DNA from: Acinetobacter lwoffii
GTDB taxonomy: Bacteria; Pseudomonadota; Gammaproteobacteria; Pseudomonadales; Moraxellaceae
Assembly (NCBI RefSeq): GCF_019048525.1
Contig: NZ_CP077369.1
Coordinates: forward strand, 1,736,001 to 1,800,000
Direction of reading: 5' to 3'
Length of the DNA: 64,000 nucleotides
In this document: in pieces, positions 8,495 to 18,265 of the stretch
Layout: every line of letters starts with the position of its first letter
Position numbering within the stretch: the first letter of the stretch is position 1
Notes under the pieces: model-generated
Told to the model about the DNA's origin: nothing
The model's input: only the letters and a program-made list of their open reading frames with translations
Databases searched by the model: none
Program-made: the position numbers and the translations under genes

Positions 8495-9220
8495 ATGATT
8501 CAAAGCAGCAACGATTCGACCATCATGCCACAGGCTATTATTTCTGCCCAGAAATTGACACAAAAGATACAACTTTCACAAAAACAACTCACCATTTTTG
8601 AGGATCTTGATCTGGATATTCAGGCCGGAGAACAAGTGGCTATTACCGGTCGTTCCGGTTCCGGAAAATCCACATTACTGGGTATTCTAGCGACACTGGA
8701 TCAGGCAAGTTCAGGTCAGCTTATGGTCTGTGGTGAATTGGTGTCAAGTCTGGATGAAGAACAGCGTGCACTGGTGCGTTTGAAAAATATCGGCTTTGTA
8801 TTTCAGTCTTTTCAGCTGTTGCCGCATCTGACTGCACTTGAAAATGTGATGCTGCCACTGCGCCTGCAACCCGATTTTAAATATGCAGAAGCCGAGCAAA
8901 AAGCCTTGGCACTACTGCATAAAGTAGGGCTGGATCGACAGGCGCAGCAAACCCCAAAAGTATTGTCCGGGGGGGAGCAGCAACGTGTAGCCATCGCTCG
9001 TGCACTGGTTAGTGAACCAAAAATCATTTTTGCCGATGAACCCACGGGTAACCTCGACGGCGAAACTGCCAAAGAAATTGAACAACTACTCTTTCAACTG
9101 AATCGGGAACTGGGGACGACTTTGGTGCTGGTCACGCATGACCGCAAATTGGCGCAGCAGTGTCAGCGGCATTTTGAACTGCTGAATGGCGAGCTGATTG
9201 AACATCCGAATGGAGGATGA
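8495..9220 (+). CDS. ybbA: ABC transporter ATP-binding protein YbbA
   Basis: 241 aa with Walker [10 protein letters not shown] (52-60), Q-loop near FVFQSFQ (101-107), signature LSGGEQQR (157-164), Walker B IIFADEP (177-183) and H-loop His215. This is the MacB/LolD-type ATPase that pairs with the large permease YbbP encoded next to it. The AGGA motif of the RBS lies about 8 bases before the ATG. The stop codon overlaps the RBS region of ybbP, so the two are translationally coupled. Confidence 0.93.
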   Translation: MIQSSNDSTIMPQAIISAQKLTQKIQLSQKQLTIFEDLDLDIQAGEQVAITGRSGSGKSTLLGILATLDQASSGQLMVCGELVSSLDEEQRALVRLKNIGFVFQSFQLLPHLTALENVMLPLRLQPDFKYAEAEQKALALLHKVGLDRQAQQTPKVLSGGEQQRVAIARALVSEPKIIFADEPTGNLDGETAKEIEQLLFQLNRELGTTLVLVTHDRKLAQQCQRHFELLNGELIEHPNGG

Positions 9221-9221
9221 A

Positions 9222-11714
9222 ATGAATCCATTATTTCGTCCTTTACTGACGCAAAGCTTTAAAACGACCGGGATTTATCTACTGATTATTGCCTTAACGC
9301 TGGCGATCAGTGCGACTACTGCACTCAAGTTTAGTAACGAGCAAATCCAAAATGCAGTCGCCTTACAGGCAGCAGAAATGCTGGCTGGTGATCTGGTGCT
9401 TTCAGATAATGAGCCTTTGCCAAAGCAGTGGCGTGATCAGGCCAAGCAGCTGGATTTAAAGCAGTCAGAAGTCACTTTCTTTAGCAGTATGGCCTATACC
9501 GATGCGCAGTTTGTGATGGTCAATGTCAAAGCCATAGATCAGGCTTTTCCTTTGCGTGGTGAACTGCGGGTGCAACCGGCAAAAAAATCGATTCAGTCTG
9601 GTGAAATCTGGCTCAGTCCACGAGCCATGGATTTGCTCAAAGTCAAACTGGGGGATCAGCTCAATATTGCCGATGCGGCGTTTAAAGTCACCGCCAAGAT
9701 TGAACAGGACTCCAATCAGGAACTTGGATTTTCCGGATTTTCGCCGACCGTAATTATTTCCCAGGCAGATGTCGCACGAACCAATGCGATTCAGGTAGGG
9801 AGCCGGATTGAATATCGCTTACTCATGGCTGGCCGTCCAGACGATACCCACCAATATGAAGCCTTATTCAAGCAGCAGGTCAAGTCAGCAAACGGCTCGG
9901 CTGAAACGCCAGCGGAAGTGCAAGGGCAGGAGTTTGAGGAGCAAAGCAGTCTCAGGTTACGCAATGCCAGTGAAGGCAATACCCGCTTGATGAAGCCAAT
10001 CGCCAATCTGGACACTTTCCTGCAACTGGCCAATATTCTGACCATTCTATTATGCGGGATTGCCATAGCCTTAACCGCACAGCGTTATGTGCAGCAGAAT
10101 CAGGATCATATTGCCTTGATGCGTTGTATCGGTGCCACCAAGCAGCAGATTCTGTCGGCTTATCTGGCTTTACTCGGGATGGTGCTGTTAATTGCGATGC
10201 TAATTGGTACCGTGGTCGGGATCAGTCTGGGTTATGGACTGTTGCAATTGATGTTGCAGCTGATTCCAAATTTGCAGATTGAATTTTCAGCCCTGGCAAT
10301 GTTGCTCGGACCATTGCCAGTCGCGATGCTGACCAGTGCCGTGGTGTTACTCGGCTTTGTCATGCCAAGCTTGTTGCAATTGCTGAATACCCCGCCAATT
10401 CGGGTGATCCGCCAGCAGGAAAAATCAGTGCAATCCATGCTGTGGATGCTGCTGACTGGAACGCTCAGCCTGATTATTTTTAGTGTGATTTTGACTGAAA
10501 ACTTGCTGCTGACCGCCTGGGTGATTGGCGCGATTATTGTGTTATGTGCGGTGCTGTATCTGACGGTATGGGGGATGTTGAAACTGCTGCGGAATATGAA
10601 GTTGAATCTGTCAGCCTATGTACGCACACCTTCTCAGACTGCTTTGCAGATTACGGCTTTAGCCTTGGGCTTGAGCCTGATTACAGTATTGGCAGTCTTG
10701 CGTACTGATCTGCTGGATCGCTGGCAGCAACAGTTACCGGAAGGTACGCCGAACCAGTTTGTTTATGGTTTACCGCCTTTTGATATGCCAGACCTGAAAG
10801 CTCAACTTGAGCAGAATGGCTGGAAAAGCACGCCACTGTATCCAAATGTCCGTGGGCGTCTGGTCGCCAAAAATGATCAGCCTTTTGCCGAGGAACTGGT
10901 GAAAAGCAGCAATACCTTAAGACGTGAACTGAATCTGACCCAGTCAAATAGCTATCCACAAGATAATGTGATTGTCAGTGGTGACGCGGTATTAAAACAA
11001 GTCGGCACCGTATCGGTCGAAGCCAATACTGCGGAAGAGCTAGGGATCAAGATCGGAGATAAACTCAGTTTCAGTCTGCCAGAAGGGATACTGGAAGCTA
11101 AAGTCGTTAATCTAAGAACCGTCGAATGGGAAAGTTTTAGCCCGAATTTCTTCTTTATCTTTGCACCGAATAGCATGGATGCCAATGCCGGCAGTTATCT
11201 GGGCAGTTTTTATGTCCCGGAAACAGATAAAGGCAAACTGGTCCCTGTGATCCAGCAATTTTCCAACACGGTGTTTATTGATGTCAGCCTGATTCTGGAA
11301 GAGATCAAACGCATTGTGAATGTGCTGGTGCAAATCGTGACCATTCTGGCAGTACTGGTCAGCATTTCCGGTTTTCTGGTACTGATGGCCTGTCTGAACC
11401 TGTTGATGGATGAGCGCAAACGTGAAGTGGCTTTGCTTCGATCATTCGGTAGTTCCAAGCAGAAACTGAAAACCATGATGAGTCTGGAAATTGGTTTTAT
11501 TGGGCTGTTTGCCGGAATAGTTTCCTGCCTGTTTGCCGAAGTGATCAGTGCGATTGCCAGTTATAAAATGGATTTAATGATTCAGCCGCATTGGGAAATC
11601 TGGATTATCTTGCCGATCTTTATGACCACTTTATGTGCGCTGATTGGCCGTTATCGCCTGAGTTATCTGTCAGAGATTCCACCCTTACAAAGCTTGCGTG
11701 AGATGAATCAATAA
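9222..11714 (+). CDS. ybbP: ABC transporter permease YbbP (FtsX/MacB-type)
   Basis: About 830 aa. The frame is open from 9198, but a strong GGAGG at 9212-9216 places the start at the ATG at 9222, one base after the ybbA stop. The order is an N-terminal TM helix, a large periplasmic domain (about 45-260), a FtsX-like three-helix block (about 265-400), further helices and a second extracellular domain (about 500-690), and a C-terminal FtsX block with the DERKREVALLRSFG cytoplasmic motif. This is the YbbP family of duplicated FtsX permeases. With YbbA it forms an inner-membrane ABC complex; its substrate is not settled. A role near TesA has been suggested only by neighbourhood. Confidence 0.9.
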   Translation: MNPLFRPLLTQSFKTTGIYLLIIALTLAISATTALKFSNEQIQNAVALQAAEMLAGDLVLSDNEPLPKQWRDQAKQLDLKQSEVTFFSSMAYTDAQFVMVNVKAIDQAFPLRGELRVQPAKKSIQSGEIWLSPRAMDLLKVKLGDQLNIADAAFKVTAKIEQDSNQELGFSGFSPTVIISQADVARTNAIQVGSRIEYRLLMAGRPDDTHQYEALFKQQVKSANGSAETPAEVQGQEFEEQSSLRLRNASEGNTRLMKPIANLDTFLQLANILTILLCGIAIALTAQRYVQQNQDHIALMRCIGATKQQILSAYLALLGMVLLIAMLIGTVVGISLGYGLLQLMLQLIPNLQIEFSALAMLLGPLPVAMLTSAVVLLGFVMPSLLQLLNTPPIRVIRQQEKSVQSMLWMLLTGTLSLIIFSVILTENLLLTAWVIGAIIVLCAVLYLTVWGMLKLLRNMKLNLSAYVRTPSQTALQITALALGLSLITVLAVLRTDLLDRWQQQLPEGTPNQFVYGLPPFDMPDLKAQLEQNGWKSTPLYPNVRGRLVAKNDQPFAEELVKSSNTLRRELNLTQSNSYPQDNVIVSGDAVLKQVGTVSVEANTAEELGIKIGDKLSFSLPEGILEAKVVNLRTVEWESFSPNFFFIFAPNSMDANAGSYLGSFYVPETDKGKLVPVIQQFSNTVFIDVSLILEEIKRIVNVLVQIVTILAVLVSISGFLVLMACLNLLMDERKREVALLRSFGSSKQKLKTMMSLEIGFIGLFAGIVSCLFAEVISAIASYKMDLMIQPHWEIWIILPIFMTTLCALIGRYRLSYLSEIPPLQSLREMNQ

Positions 11715-11748
11715 GATTCATCTCCGTGATTTTTAAACTGGCTGAGAG

Positions 11749-12567
11749 TTAAAGTTTTAGTTGCTGTTGCATCATTTCCAGAATCTCTTGCCACAGTGGG
11801 CGAATGGGTTCAATCAAGGCCAAGTTATGTTGATAAAGCAGCACACAAAGGCCGAAACCAATCAGCAAGGCAATCAGATTGAACAGGTGACTACGCTGCA
11901 TTTTTTGACCGATGTACCATAACAAGGTGAGAAAAGCCCCCATCAGCATGCCGCCAATATGTGCGGCATTGTTAATTCCGCTGATCATAAAGCCCAGCGC
12001 GAGGTTTAGACCCATCACCATCACCAGGGTTTTTTTATCCAGGATAAAACGTTGCTGTGGCAGCATCGGCAATAAGGCCAGCACCGTCAGTGAAGCCCCG
12101 AGTCCCATCACGGCACCGGATGCGCCGGCACTGACTGCAGGCAATAAATCGGGATTGGCCACACCGCCTTCAATCAGGTTATAGCTGTCTTGAATATTCA
12201 TATAGCCACTGAGCAGGCTGCCCATTAATCCGGCACACACATACAGGCCAATAAAATACATCCGGCCAAACAGTTGTTCGGCAACACTACCAAAAATATA
12301 CAAGGCCCACATATTCAACATCAGGTGAATCAGGCCAAAATGAAAAAACATGCTGCTAAACAAGCGCATGGGTTCCGCTAAATAGGTTAAAGGTGCATAA
12401 TCGGCACCCCAGAGAATAGCGTCTCGGGTACTCGGCTGGCTAACATCCATGCCATGCATGGCTTGCCAGCCAAATAATCCAACATTGATCCCGATTAAAA
12501 TGGCGGTGATCCACCAGAGATGCATTTCAAGTTTGCGATGTTCGACAGGGGGAGAGTATTCAGACAT
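11749..12567 (-). CDS. Rhomboid-family intramembrane serine protease
   Basis: 272 aa with six or seven membrane segments. The catalytic serine is in GASGA (S150) and the catalytic histidine in NNAAHIGG (H203). The TM2 HFGLIHLMLNMWALY segment (about 76-90) is typical. The active site appears complete. It acts in the inner membrane; substrate unknown. It is convergent with ybbP and divergent from mtgA. This is the second rhomboid in the window besides the partial one at 1-416; the two differ enough to be distinct paralogues. Confidence 0.9.
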   Translation of the reverse strand: MSEYSPPVEHRKLEMHLWWITAILIGINVGLFGWQAMHGMDVSQPSTRDAILWGADYAPLTYLAEPMRLFSSMFFHFGLIHLMLNMWALYIFGSVAEQLFGRMYFIGLYVCAGLMGSLLSGYMNIQDSYNLIEGGVANPDLLPAVSAGASGAVMGLGASLTVLALLPMLPQQRFILDKKTLVMVMGLNLALGFMISGINNAAHIGGMLMGAFLTLLWYIGQKMQRSHLFNLIALLIGFGLCVLLYQHNLALIEPIRPLWQEILEMMQQQLKL

Positions 12568-12644
12568 GCTATTTTTTTGCTGTGATTGTATATTTCGAAT
12601 AAGCTTAACACGAAAAATTAAATTTTCAGGAGTAACGCACTGAC

Positions 12645-13319
12645 ATGAAAGCCTTTCTGATCCGCACGATGCTCGTCATCGTCAGTGTGATTCTGCTGGT
12701 TCAATTGTGGATCTTTGCCAGTCTGGCCTGGTGGCGAACCAATCCGGTGAACACCACCATGATGATGCGGATTGATTACTGGACAGAACCTTCCAAAGCG
12801 ATTCAGCATCAGTGGCGTCCCTATGACGAAATCAGCCTGAATCTGAAACGTGCCATCGTCACTGCGGAAGATGGAAAATTTATTCATCACCATGGTTTTG
12901 ACTGGGACGGAATTCAAACTGCGCTGAATAAAAACAGAAATCAGGGCCGTGTAGTGGCCGGTGGTTCGACAATCTCCCAGCAATTGGCGAAAAACCTGTT
13001 CCTCGTCAACAAGCGTTCATTTGTGCGTAAAGGTCAGGAGGCGGTCGCGACCTGGATGATGGAACGCATGTGGTCGAAAGAACGGATTCTGGAAGTCTAT
13101 TTAAACTCGATCGAGTTCGGAGACAATATTTACGGCGTTGAAGCGGCGGCCAAACATTATTTTGGTAAAACCGCGCAAAGCCTGACCCGGGATCAGGCCA
13201 TCTTTCTGGCTGCCATTTTGACCAATCCGAAATATTTCCAGGATCATCGCAATTCCTCTGCATTAAATGCACGTAAACGGATGATTCAACGCTATATGCG
13301 TTATGCAGAATTACCCTAA
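12645..13319 (+). CDS. mtgA: Monofunctional peptidoglycan glycosyltransferase MtgA
   Basis: 224 aa with an N-terminal membrane anchor (about 7-30). The GT51 domain follows with the catalytic glutamate E75 in [15 protein letters not shown] and the [14 protein letters not shown] motif (about 106-119). There is no transpeptidase domain, so it polymerises lipid II into glycan strands without cross-linking. The start is supported by AGGAG about 13 bases upstream. A good terminator follows at 13336. Confidence 0.95.
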   Translation: MKAFLIRTMLVIVSVILLVQLWIFASLAWWRTNPVNTTMMMRIDYWTEPSKAIQHQWRPYDEISLNLKRAIVTAEDGKFIHHHGFDWDGIQTALNKNRNQGRVVAGGSTISQQLAKNLFLVNKRSFVRKGQEAVATWMMERMWSKERILEVYLNSIEFGDNIYGVEAAAKHYFGKTAQSLTRDQAIFLAAILTNPKYFQDHRNSSALNARKRMIQRYMRYAELP

Positions 13320-13335
13320 TTGATGATTTGAAGAG

Positions 13336-13362
13336 AAAGCCCAATTATTTGGGCTTTTTTTT
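13336..13362 (+). terminator. Terminator of mtgA
   Basis: AAAGCCCAA / TTGGGCTTT hairpin followed by eight T residues. Confidence 0.9.
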
Positions 13363-13431
13363 ATGAAATTGTCATCAATTTGAAGCATACTTGGAGCGAT
13401 AAGCACAATTTTAAATCCGCATAGGTTTGAT

Positions 13432-15513
13432 ATGAATACGGCAGCCAGCACAACTTCAGCACAGCCCGAATATACATATAATGATCGTTATATTAATCGC
13501 GAACTGTCTATCCTAGACTTCCATTTACGTGTCCTGGAACAGGCTGTCGATCCTTTACATCCATTGCTCGAACGCATGAATTTCCTGTTGATTTTCTCGC
13601 GTAATCTGGATGAGTTTTTTGAAATCCGGGTTGCTGGGATGATGGAACAGCTGGATCTGGATAATGAAAGCCGCAGTCCAGATGGCTTGACTCCAAAGCA
13701 GGTTTTAGAACAGATTTCTAAGACTGCACATGCTGCCATTGAACGTCAATACCGTATTTTAAATGAAGAAATTTTGCCAAAACTGCGTGAGGAAGATATT
13801 TGCTTCTTGCGCCGTGGTGAATTGACCCCAGCACAATCTGCCTGGGTGAAAAAATATTTTCAGGAGCAGGTGGCGCCGGTTCTCACTCCAATTAGCCTGG
13901 ACCCAGCACATCCATTCCCGAGACTGGTGAATAAATCACTGAACTTTATTGTCACGCTGGAAGGGAAAGATGCTTTTGGCCGTCAGATTGATCTGGCTGT
14001 GGTACCTGCACCGCGTTCTCTACCACGCGTGGTACGTTTACCGGATGAACTGACCGATGGAAAAGAACATCATGTAATGCTGTCGGCGATTATTCATGAG
14101 CATGTTTCTGACCTGTTCCCGGGGATGACAGCGACTGGCTGTTATCAGTTCCGTGTCACCCGAAATGCCGATTTGGCCTTGAATGAAGATGTGGAAGATC
14201 TGGCCAAGGCACTCAAAGGTGAACTCAGTTCACGCCGGTTTGGTCGTGCGGTACGTCTGGAAGTAACGGAAAACTGCCCACAGCATATTTATGAATATCT
14301 GCTGAATGAATTTGATCTGGATGAAGATCAGCTTTATAAAGTTGCAGGCCCGGTCAATCTGGCACGTTTGCTGTCTAACTTTAAGCGTCCACATTTACGC
14401 TATGACTCGCATACGCCGGTTATTCCCAAAGTACTGAAAAAATCTGAAAATATTTTTAGTGCAATGCAGAAACAGGATATCTTGCTGCATCATCCGTTTG
14501 AATCTTTTGCACCGGTCATTTCATTATTACGTGAAGCGGCACGTGATCCACAAGTGTTGGCGATCAAACAGACCTTATATCGTAGCGGACCGGATTCTGA
14601 AATTGTCCAAGTGTTGGCAGAGGCTGCCCGCAATGGCAAGGAAGTCACCGCAGTGATTGAATTGCGTGCGCGTTTCGATGAAGAATCCAATATTGCAGTG
14701 GCCAATGTCTTGCAGGAAGCGGGAGCAGTCGTGGTCTACGGTATTGTCGGTTACAAGACTCACGCCAAGATGATTCTGGTGGTGCGCCGGGAAAATAACA
14801 AACTGGTGCGCTATGTGCATCTGGGCACCGGTAATTATCATGCCGGCAATGCGCGAATCTATACCGATTACGGCCTGTTAACGACGGATAAAGATCTGTG
14901 TGAAGATGTGCATCGTATTTTTCAGGAACTGACCGGTATGGGGAAAATGGCCAAGCTGAAAAAGCTGCTGCATGCGCCGTTTACCTTACATGCCCAGTTA
15001 CTGAACTATATTGATAATGAAATTGCCTATGCTCAGGCAGGGAAACCGGCGCAGATTATTGTCAAAGTCAATGCGCTGACCGAAATGCAGTTGATTAACA
15101 AACTCTATGAAGCCTCTCAAGCCGGGGTACAAATTGATCTGATTATTCGCTCGATTTGCAGTTTGCGTCCGGGGTTGCCGGGTCTGTCGGAAAACATTCG
15201 GGTGCGTTCAATTGTTGGACGTTTTCTGGAACATACCCGCGTGTATTATTTCAGCAATAATGGCAATTCTCGTATTTACTGCTCAAGTGCAGACTGGATG
15301 GATCGTAACCTGTTTAATCGGGTCGAGGCCTGTTTCCCGGTCGAAGATGAAGCCTTGAAAAAACGCATCTATCAACAGGGTCTGTTGAATTACCTGAAAG
15401 ATAATCAGCAATCCTGGTTATTGCAAGGTGATGGTACCTGGCTGCGGGCACAGCCAAAAGAAGGTGAAAAACCGCATAATGCACAACGTATTCTGTTAGA
15501 GCTGTTTAAATAA
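13432..15513 (+). CDS. ppk1: Polyphosphate kinase 1
   Basis: 693 aa, the normal PPK1 length. The N domain begins [19 protein letters not shown]. The head domain and two C-terminal phospholipase-D-like domains follow. The phosphorylated histidine lies in GYKTHAKM and the second conserved histidine in [14 protein letters not shown]. The enzyme makes polyphosphate from ATP at the membrane or cytosol and affects stress survival and motility. It stands alone with a terminator, convergent with the receiver-like gene at 15571. Confidence 0.96.
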   Translation: MNTAASTTSAQPEYTYNDRYINRELSILDFHLRVLEQAVDPLHPLLERMNFLLIFSRNLDEFFEIRVAGMMEQLDLDNESRSPDGLTPKQVLEQISKTAHAAIERQYRILNEEILPKLREEDICFLRRGELTPAQSAWVKKYFQEQVAPVLTPISLDPAHPFPRLVNKSLNFIVTLEGKDAFGRQIDLAVVPAPRSLPRVVRLPDELTDGKEHHVMLSAIIHEHVSDLFPGMTATGCYQFRVTRNADLALNEDVEDLAKALKGELSSRRFGRAVRLEVTENCPQHIYEYLLNEFDLDEDQLYKVAGPVNLARLLSNFKRPHLRYDSHTPVIPKVLKKSENIFSAMQKQDILLHHPFESFAPVISLLREAARDPQVLAIKQTLYRSGPDSEIVQVLAEAARNGKEVTAVIELRARFDEESNIAVANVLQEAGAVVVYGIVGYKTHAKMILVVRRENNKLVRYVHLGTGNYHAGNARIYTDYGLLTTDKDLCEDVHRIFQELTGMGKMAKLKKLLHAPFTLHAQLLNYIDNEIAYAQAGKPAQIIVKVNALTEMQLINKLYEASQAGVQIDLIIRSICSLRPGLPGLSENIRVRSIVGRFLEHTRVYYFSNNGNSRIYCSSADWMDRNLFNRVEACFPVEDEALKKRIYQQGLLNYLKDNQQSWLLQGDGTWLRAQPKEGEKPHNAQRILLELFK

Positions 15514-15525
15514 GTTTAGGCATTT

Positions 15526-15554
15526 AAAGAGGCTGAATATTCAGCCTCTTTTTT
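15526..15554. terminator. Hairpin terminator between ppk1 and the pseudo-receiver gene
   Basis: AAAGAGGCTGAATATTCAGCCTCTTT is a 26-base perfect palindrome followed by T residues; an A run on the other side is weaker, so it mainly serves ppk1. Confidence 0.88.
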
Positions 15555-15570
15555 ATTCCGAATATAGAAT

Positions 15571-16164
15571 TTAGCTGTTTAAGCTGAGTCTGACTAGTTT
15601 TCGATAGATGTGTTTGACTCGGCTATATATCTGATAGTCCTTCATCTCGAGCTGGTTTTGTCGTTCGGCCTGCAATGTATACTGACTTATTACTTTTAGT
15701 AACTGCAATTCAGCGAAGTCGAGACAGGTTTTAGCGCTGGGCTGGTGCAGGATATAGTCTGCCAATTCAGTATGAATGTAGGCTCCACCGTGCAAGATAA
15801 TTTTCAGACTTTCAGCGAACTGGGGTAATGAATCATGATGCTGTATATAGCTATCAGCGCCGGACAACAAGGCTGAATAAATGAGTGCTGTGGAATTCGT
15901 ATTGAATATGGCAATAACAGGTGTATCTGGGCTTTGCTGTTTCAGCTGACGGATCAAACTGATCTCTGAAGTTGTTGCTGCATGATAAAGAATCAGGTTG
16001 GGCAGATGTTCAGTAATCATAGACTGTGCAGACAACATATTGTCCGCATACAGCAGCATATCTGGCTGATAGCCCAGTTGCAGCAGTACGGTCTGGATTT
16101 TTAACAGGTCGAGTCCAGTTGGTGAACGAATCACTAAAACTGGTGCAGGCAAAAGGCTAGCCAA
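15571..16164 (-). CDS. Degenerate response-regulator-like protein (pseudo-receiver)
   Basis: 197 aa. Residues about 8-115 follow the receiver fold pattern (PVLVI, LPNLILYH, TPVIAIF, SGADSYIQ), but the phospho-acceptor aspartate position is H61, the conserved lysine position is H109 and the acidic pair after beta-1 is RS. Phosphorylation in the usual way is therefore not expected. Residues about 145-190 look like a weak LuxR-type helix-turn-helix (FAELQLLKVISQYTL... KHIYRKLVRL). The only plausible start is a TTG at 16164 with AGGA 11 bases upstream; the frame stays open for about 30 further codons without ATG or GTG. It may be an atypical regulator or a gene with a damaged 5' end. Confidence 0.6.
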   Translation of the reverse strand: MASLLPAPVLVIRSPTGLDLLKIQTVLLQLGYQPDMLLYADNMLSAQSMITEHLPNLILYHAATTSEISLIRQLKQQSPDTPVIAIFNTNSTALIYSALLSGADSYIQHHDSLPQFAESLKIILHGGAYIHTELADYILHQPSAKTCLDFAELQLLKVISQYTLQAERQNQLEMKDYQIYSRVKHIYRKLVRLSLNS

Positions 16165-16308
16165 TAAAACGCGATCCTGTAGATGCTGATAGAGAGCTAT
16201 ACTGTGAATCAGGCAGATGAAAATGCCTATCCCAAAGAATAGTAATTTAGCTGAAATGTAGAGATTCTAAGTTTCTAGGCGGACTGGATGCATTCAATTC
16301 AAGATATA

Positions 16309-16335
16309 AAAAAGGAGCAACATGTGCTCCTTTTT
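16309..16335 (-). terminator. Terminator of the rubA-rubB-estB-oxyR operon
   Basis: AAAAAGGAGCA...TGCTCCTTTTT hairpin just beyond the oxyR stop, with a T tract on the minus strand. Confidence 0.88.
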
Positions 16336-16347
16336 ATTATCTATAGA

Positions 16348-17256
16348 TCAGGCAGCATCGTGCTGAGTGATTTTCTGGAAAATCTGTAATAGCACATCAA
16401 ACTCGCTTTGCAGCGGTGTGCTTTTACGGGTTACCAATGCCAGGGTACGACTTGGGGCTGAATCGATCGCTTTTACCTGAATCTCAGGATTGCCTTTAAT
16501 CATATTGGTATGGATCGCAATTTCAGGCAGCAGGGTAAAGCCCAGATTTGCAGACACCATTTCGATTAAAGTCGGCAGTGAGCTGGCTTTTAAACGGTGA
16601 TCATTTTTACGCTCACCAATCGGGCAGGCACTCAAGGCATGATCACGCAGGCAATGACCTTCTTCAAGTAACATCAGGCGAGACAGATCCAGATCTTCTA
16701 AAGAGTTTGCTTGTGCAGCATGCTGATCAGATTTTTGGTAAACCAGATACAGATTCTCTTTGGCAATTTCAGCAACTTTCAGACCACGGGTGTCGAAAGG
16801 CAATGCCAAAGCCACCATATCCAGGTTGCCATGTTCCAGCTTTTCTACAATCTTTTCACTTTGCGCTTCATGCAGATGCAACTGGATTTTTGGTAATTGC
16901 TTATGCACTTCATCCAGCAGCTGGGACAATAGGAAAGGTGCAATTGTTGGAATGACGCCGAGATGTAGATCACCGGTTAAAGGTTCACTCATCTCACGAC
17001 TTAAACGCATTAGGTCCTGAGCATCGGCCAGTAGAACACGTGCGCGTGCAACCACTTGTTCACCAAGAGGCGTTAAACGAACATTCTGGCGGTCGCGTTC
17101 AACAAGTACGCCACCGAGTAAACGCTCCAGCTCCATGATGCCGCCAGACAAGGTTGACTGGGTGACAAAGGAGCGGCGAGCAGCTTCTGTAAAGTGTAGC
17201 GTCTCTGACAGTGTTACGAGGTATGACAGCTGTCTTAGGGATGGTAATGCAGCCAT
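16348..17256 (-). CDS. oxyR: LysR-family peroxide sensor OxyR
   Basis: 302 aa. The N-terminal winged HTH (residues 1-60, LRQLSYLVTLSETLHFTEAARR) is followed by a LysR substrate domain. C202 and C211, within HCLRDHALSAC, match in spacing and context the disulfide pair C199/C208 of E. coli OxyR. The protein therefore senses H2O2 by disulfide formation and activates catalase and peroxidase genes. It is the last gene of the rub operon, as in A. baylyi ADP1, 13 bases after estB. Linking peroxide sensing to an alkane-oxidation electron chain makes sense, since that chain can leak electrons. Confidence 0.93.
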   Translation of the reverse strand: MAALPSLRQLSYLVTLSETLHFTEAARRSFVTQSTLSGGIMELERLLGGVLVERDRQNVRLTPLGEQVVARARVLLADAQDLMRLSREMSEPLTGDLHLGVIPTIAPFLLSQLLDEVHKQLPKIQLHLHEAQSEKIVEKLEHGNLDMVALALPFDTRGLKVAEIAKENLYLVYQKSDQHAAQANSLEDLDLSRLMLLEEGHCLRDHALSACPIGERKNDHRLKASSLPTLIEMVSANLGFTLLPEIAIHTNMIKGNPEIQVKAIDSAPSRTLALVTRKSTPLQSEFDVLLQIFQKITQHDAA

Positions 17257-17269
17257 AGTGTCCTAATGT

Positions 17270-18208
17270 TTATGATTTAAAATGATCAGCAAATAATTCG
17301 CTAAGATATGGAATAAAATGCGGTGGGATATCATGCCCCATTCCATCAATTAATTCAAATTTAGCCCCTGAAATTGCTTTCGCAACAGCCTTGCCATGGC
17401 TAGGAGGCAGCAATCGATCTCGAGAACCATGGACCACCAGGGTTTCTTGTTTGATTTGCTTGTCCAGTTGCAGCAATGAGCCTGTACATAATATTGCTAA
17501 AAACTGTTGAAGTACACCAGCAGGATAGTAACTTCGCTTATATAATTTACGGGCGGTCTGCACCGCTTCCAGATGATTGACATAACCTGGTGAGCCGATG
17601 ATCTTAAACAGTTTCAAACTATGATCAACAATGCCATCTTCATCTGTTGAAGCCGGTTTGTCAATCAAACTAAAGAGTTGCTTAGGGAAGGGCGGTGGCA
17701 ACATCGGCTGGTTATTACTGGTAAACAGTAAGCCCAGTTTTTTGACTTTGTCCGGATAACGCGCGGCCAGAATCTGGGCAATCATACCGCCCATCGAAGC
17801 ACCCAGCACATAGACTTGTTCCAGCTGCATTTTTTCAATCAACAGACTGACATCTTCAGCCATATCGTAAAGATCATAAGGTGCACCCTGATTACCCAGA
17901 CCCAGTACAAAACGGCTCATCATTTTCAGGGTATTCAGGCGTGGACCTTTGTGATGGACTTTTGAAGACAGGCCAATATCACGATTATCAAAACGGATGA
18001 TGTGATAACCATTGTCAATCAGTGATTTGCAGAAAAAGTCAGGCCAGTACAGCATTTGCCCACCCAGCCCCATAATCAGCAAAATGGTGGGATGTTCCGG
18101 ATTTCCACCAACCTCGACATGTAGCTGGATCCCATTGCCAAGATCGACCTTGGTTTCATGCATGAACGAGGTATAAGGGGAAAGATTAAACTGTGCTGCG
18201 CTGTACAT
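17270..18208 (-). CDS. estB: Alpha/beta-hydrolase esterase EstB
   Basis: 312 aa. The alpha/beta-hydrolase fold shows oxyanion MGLGG (about 46-50), nucleophile elbow GASMGG (S138), acid in HGSRDRLLPP and histidine in GMGHDIPPH. There is no signal peptide, so it is cytoplasmic. It sits between rubB and oxyR exactly as estB in the ADP1 operon. The ADP1 enzyme is an esterase; its physiological substrate is not known to me. The assignment rests on family plus synteny. Confidence 0.85.
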   Translation of the reverse strand: MYSAAQFNLSPYTSFMHETKVDLGNGIQLHVEVGGNPEHPTILLIMGLGGQMLYWPDFFCKSLIDNGYHIIRFDNRDIGLSSKVHHKGPRLNTLKMMSRFVLGLGNQGAPYDLYDMAEDVSLLIEKMQLEQVYVLGASMGGMIAQILAARYPDKVKKLGLLFTSNNQPMLPPPFPKQLFSLIDKPASTDEDGIVDHSLKLFKIIGSPGYVNHLEAVQTARKLYKRSYYPAGVLQQFLAILCTGSLLQLDKQIKQETLVVHGSRDRLLPPSHGKAVAKAISGAKFELIDGMGHDIPPHFIPYLSELFADHFKS

Positions 18209-18265
18209 AGTCGCTGTCCTAATTAAAGGATATTTCGTTTAAAAAATATCCTTGCTATTAAACCT

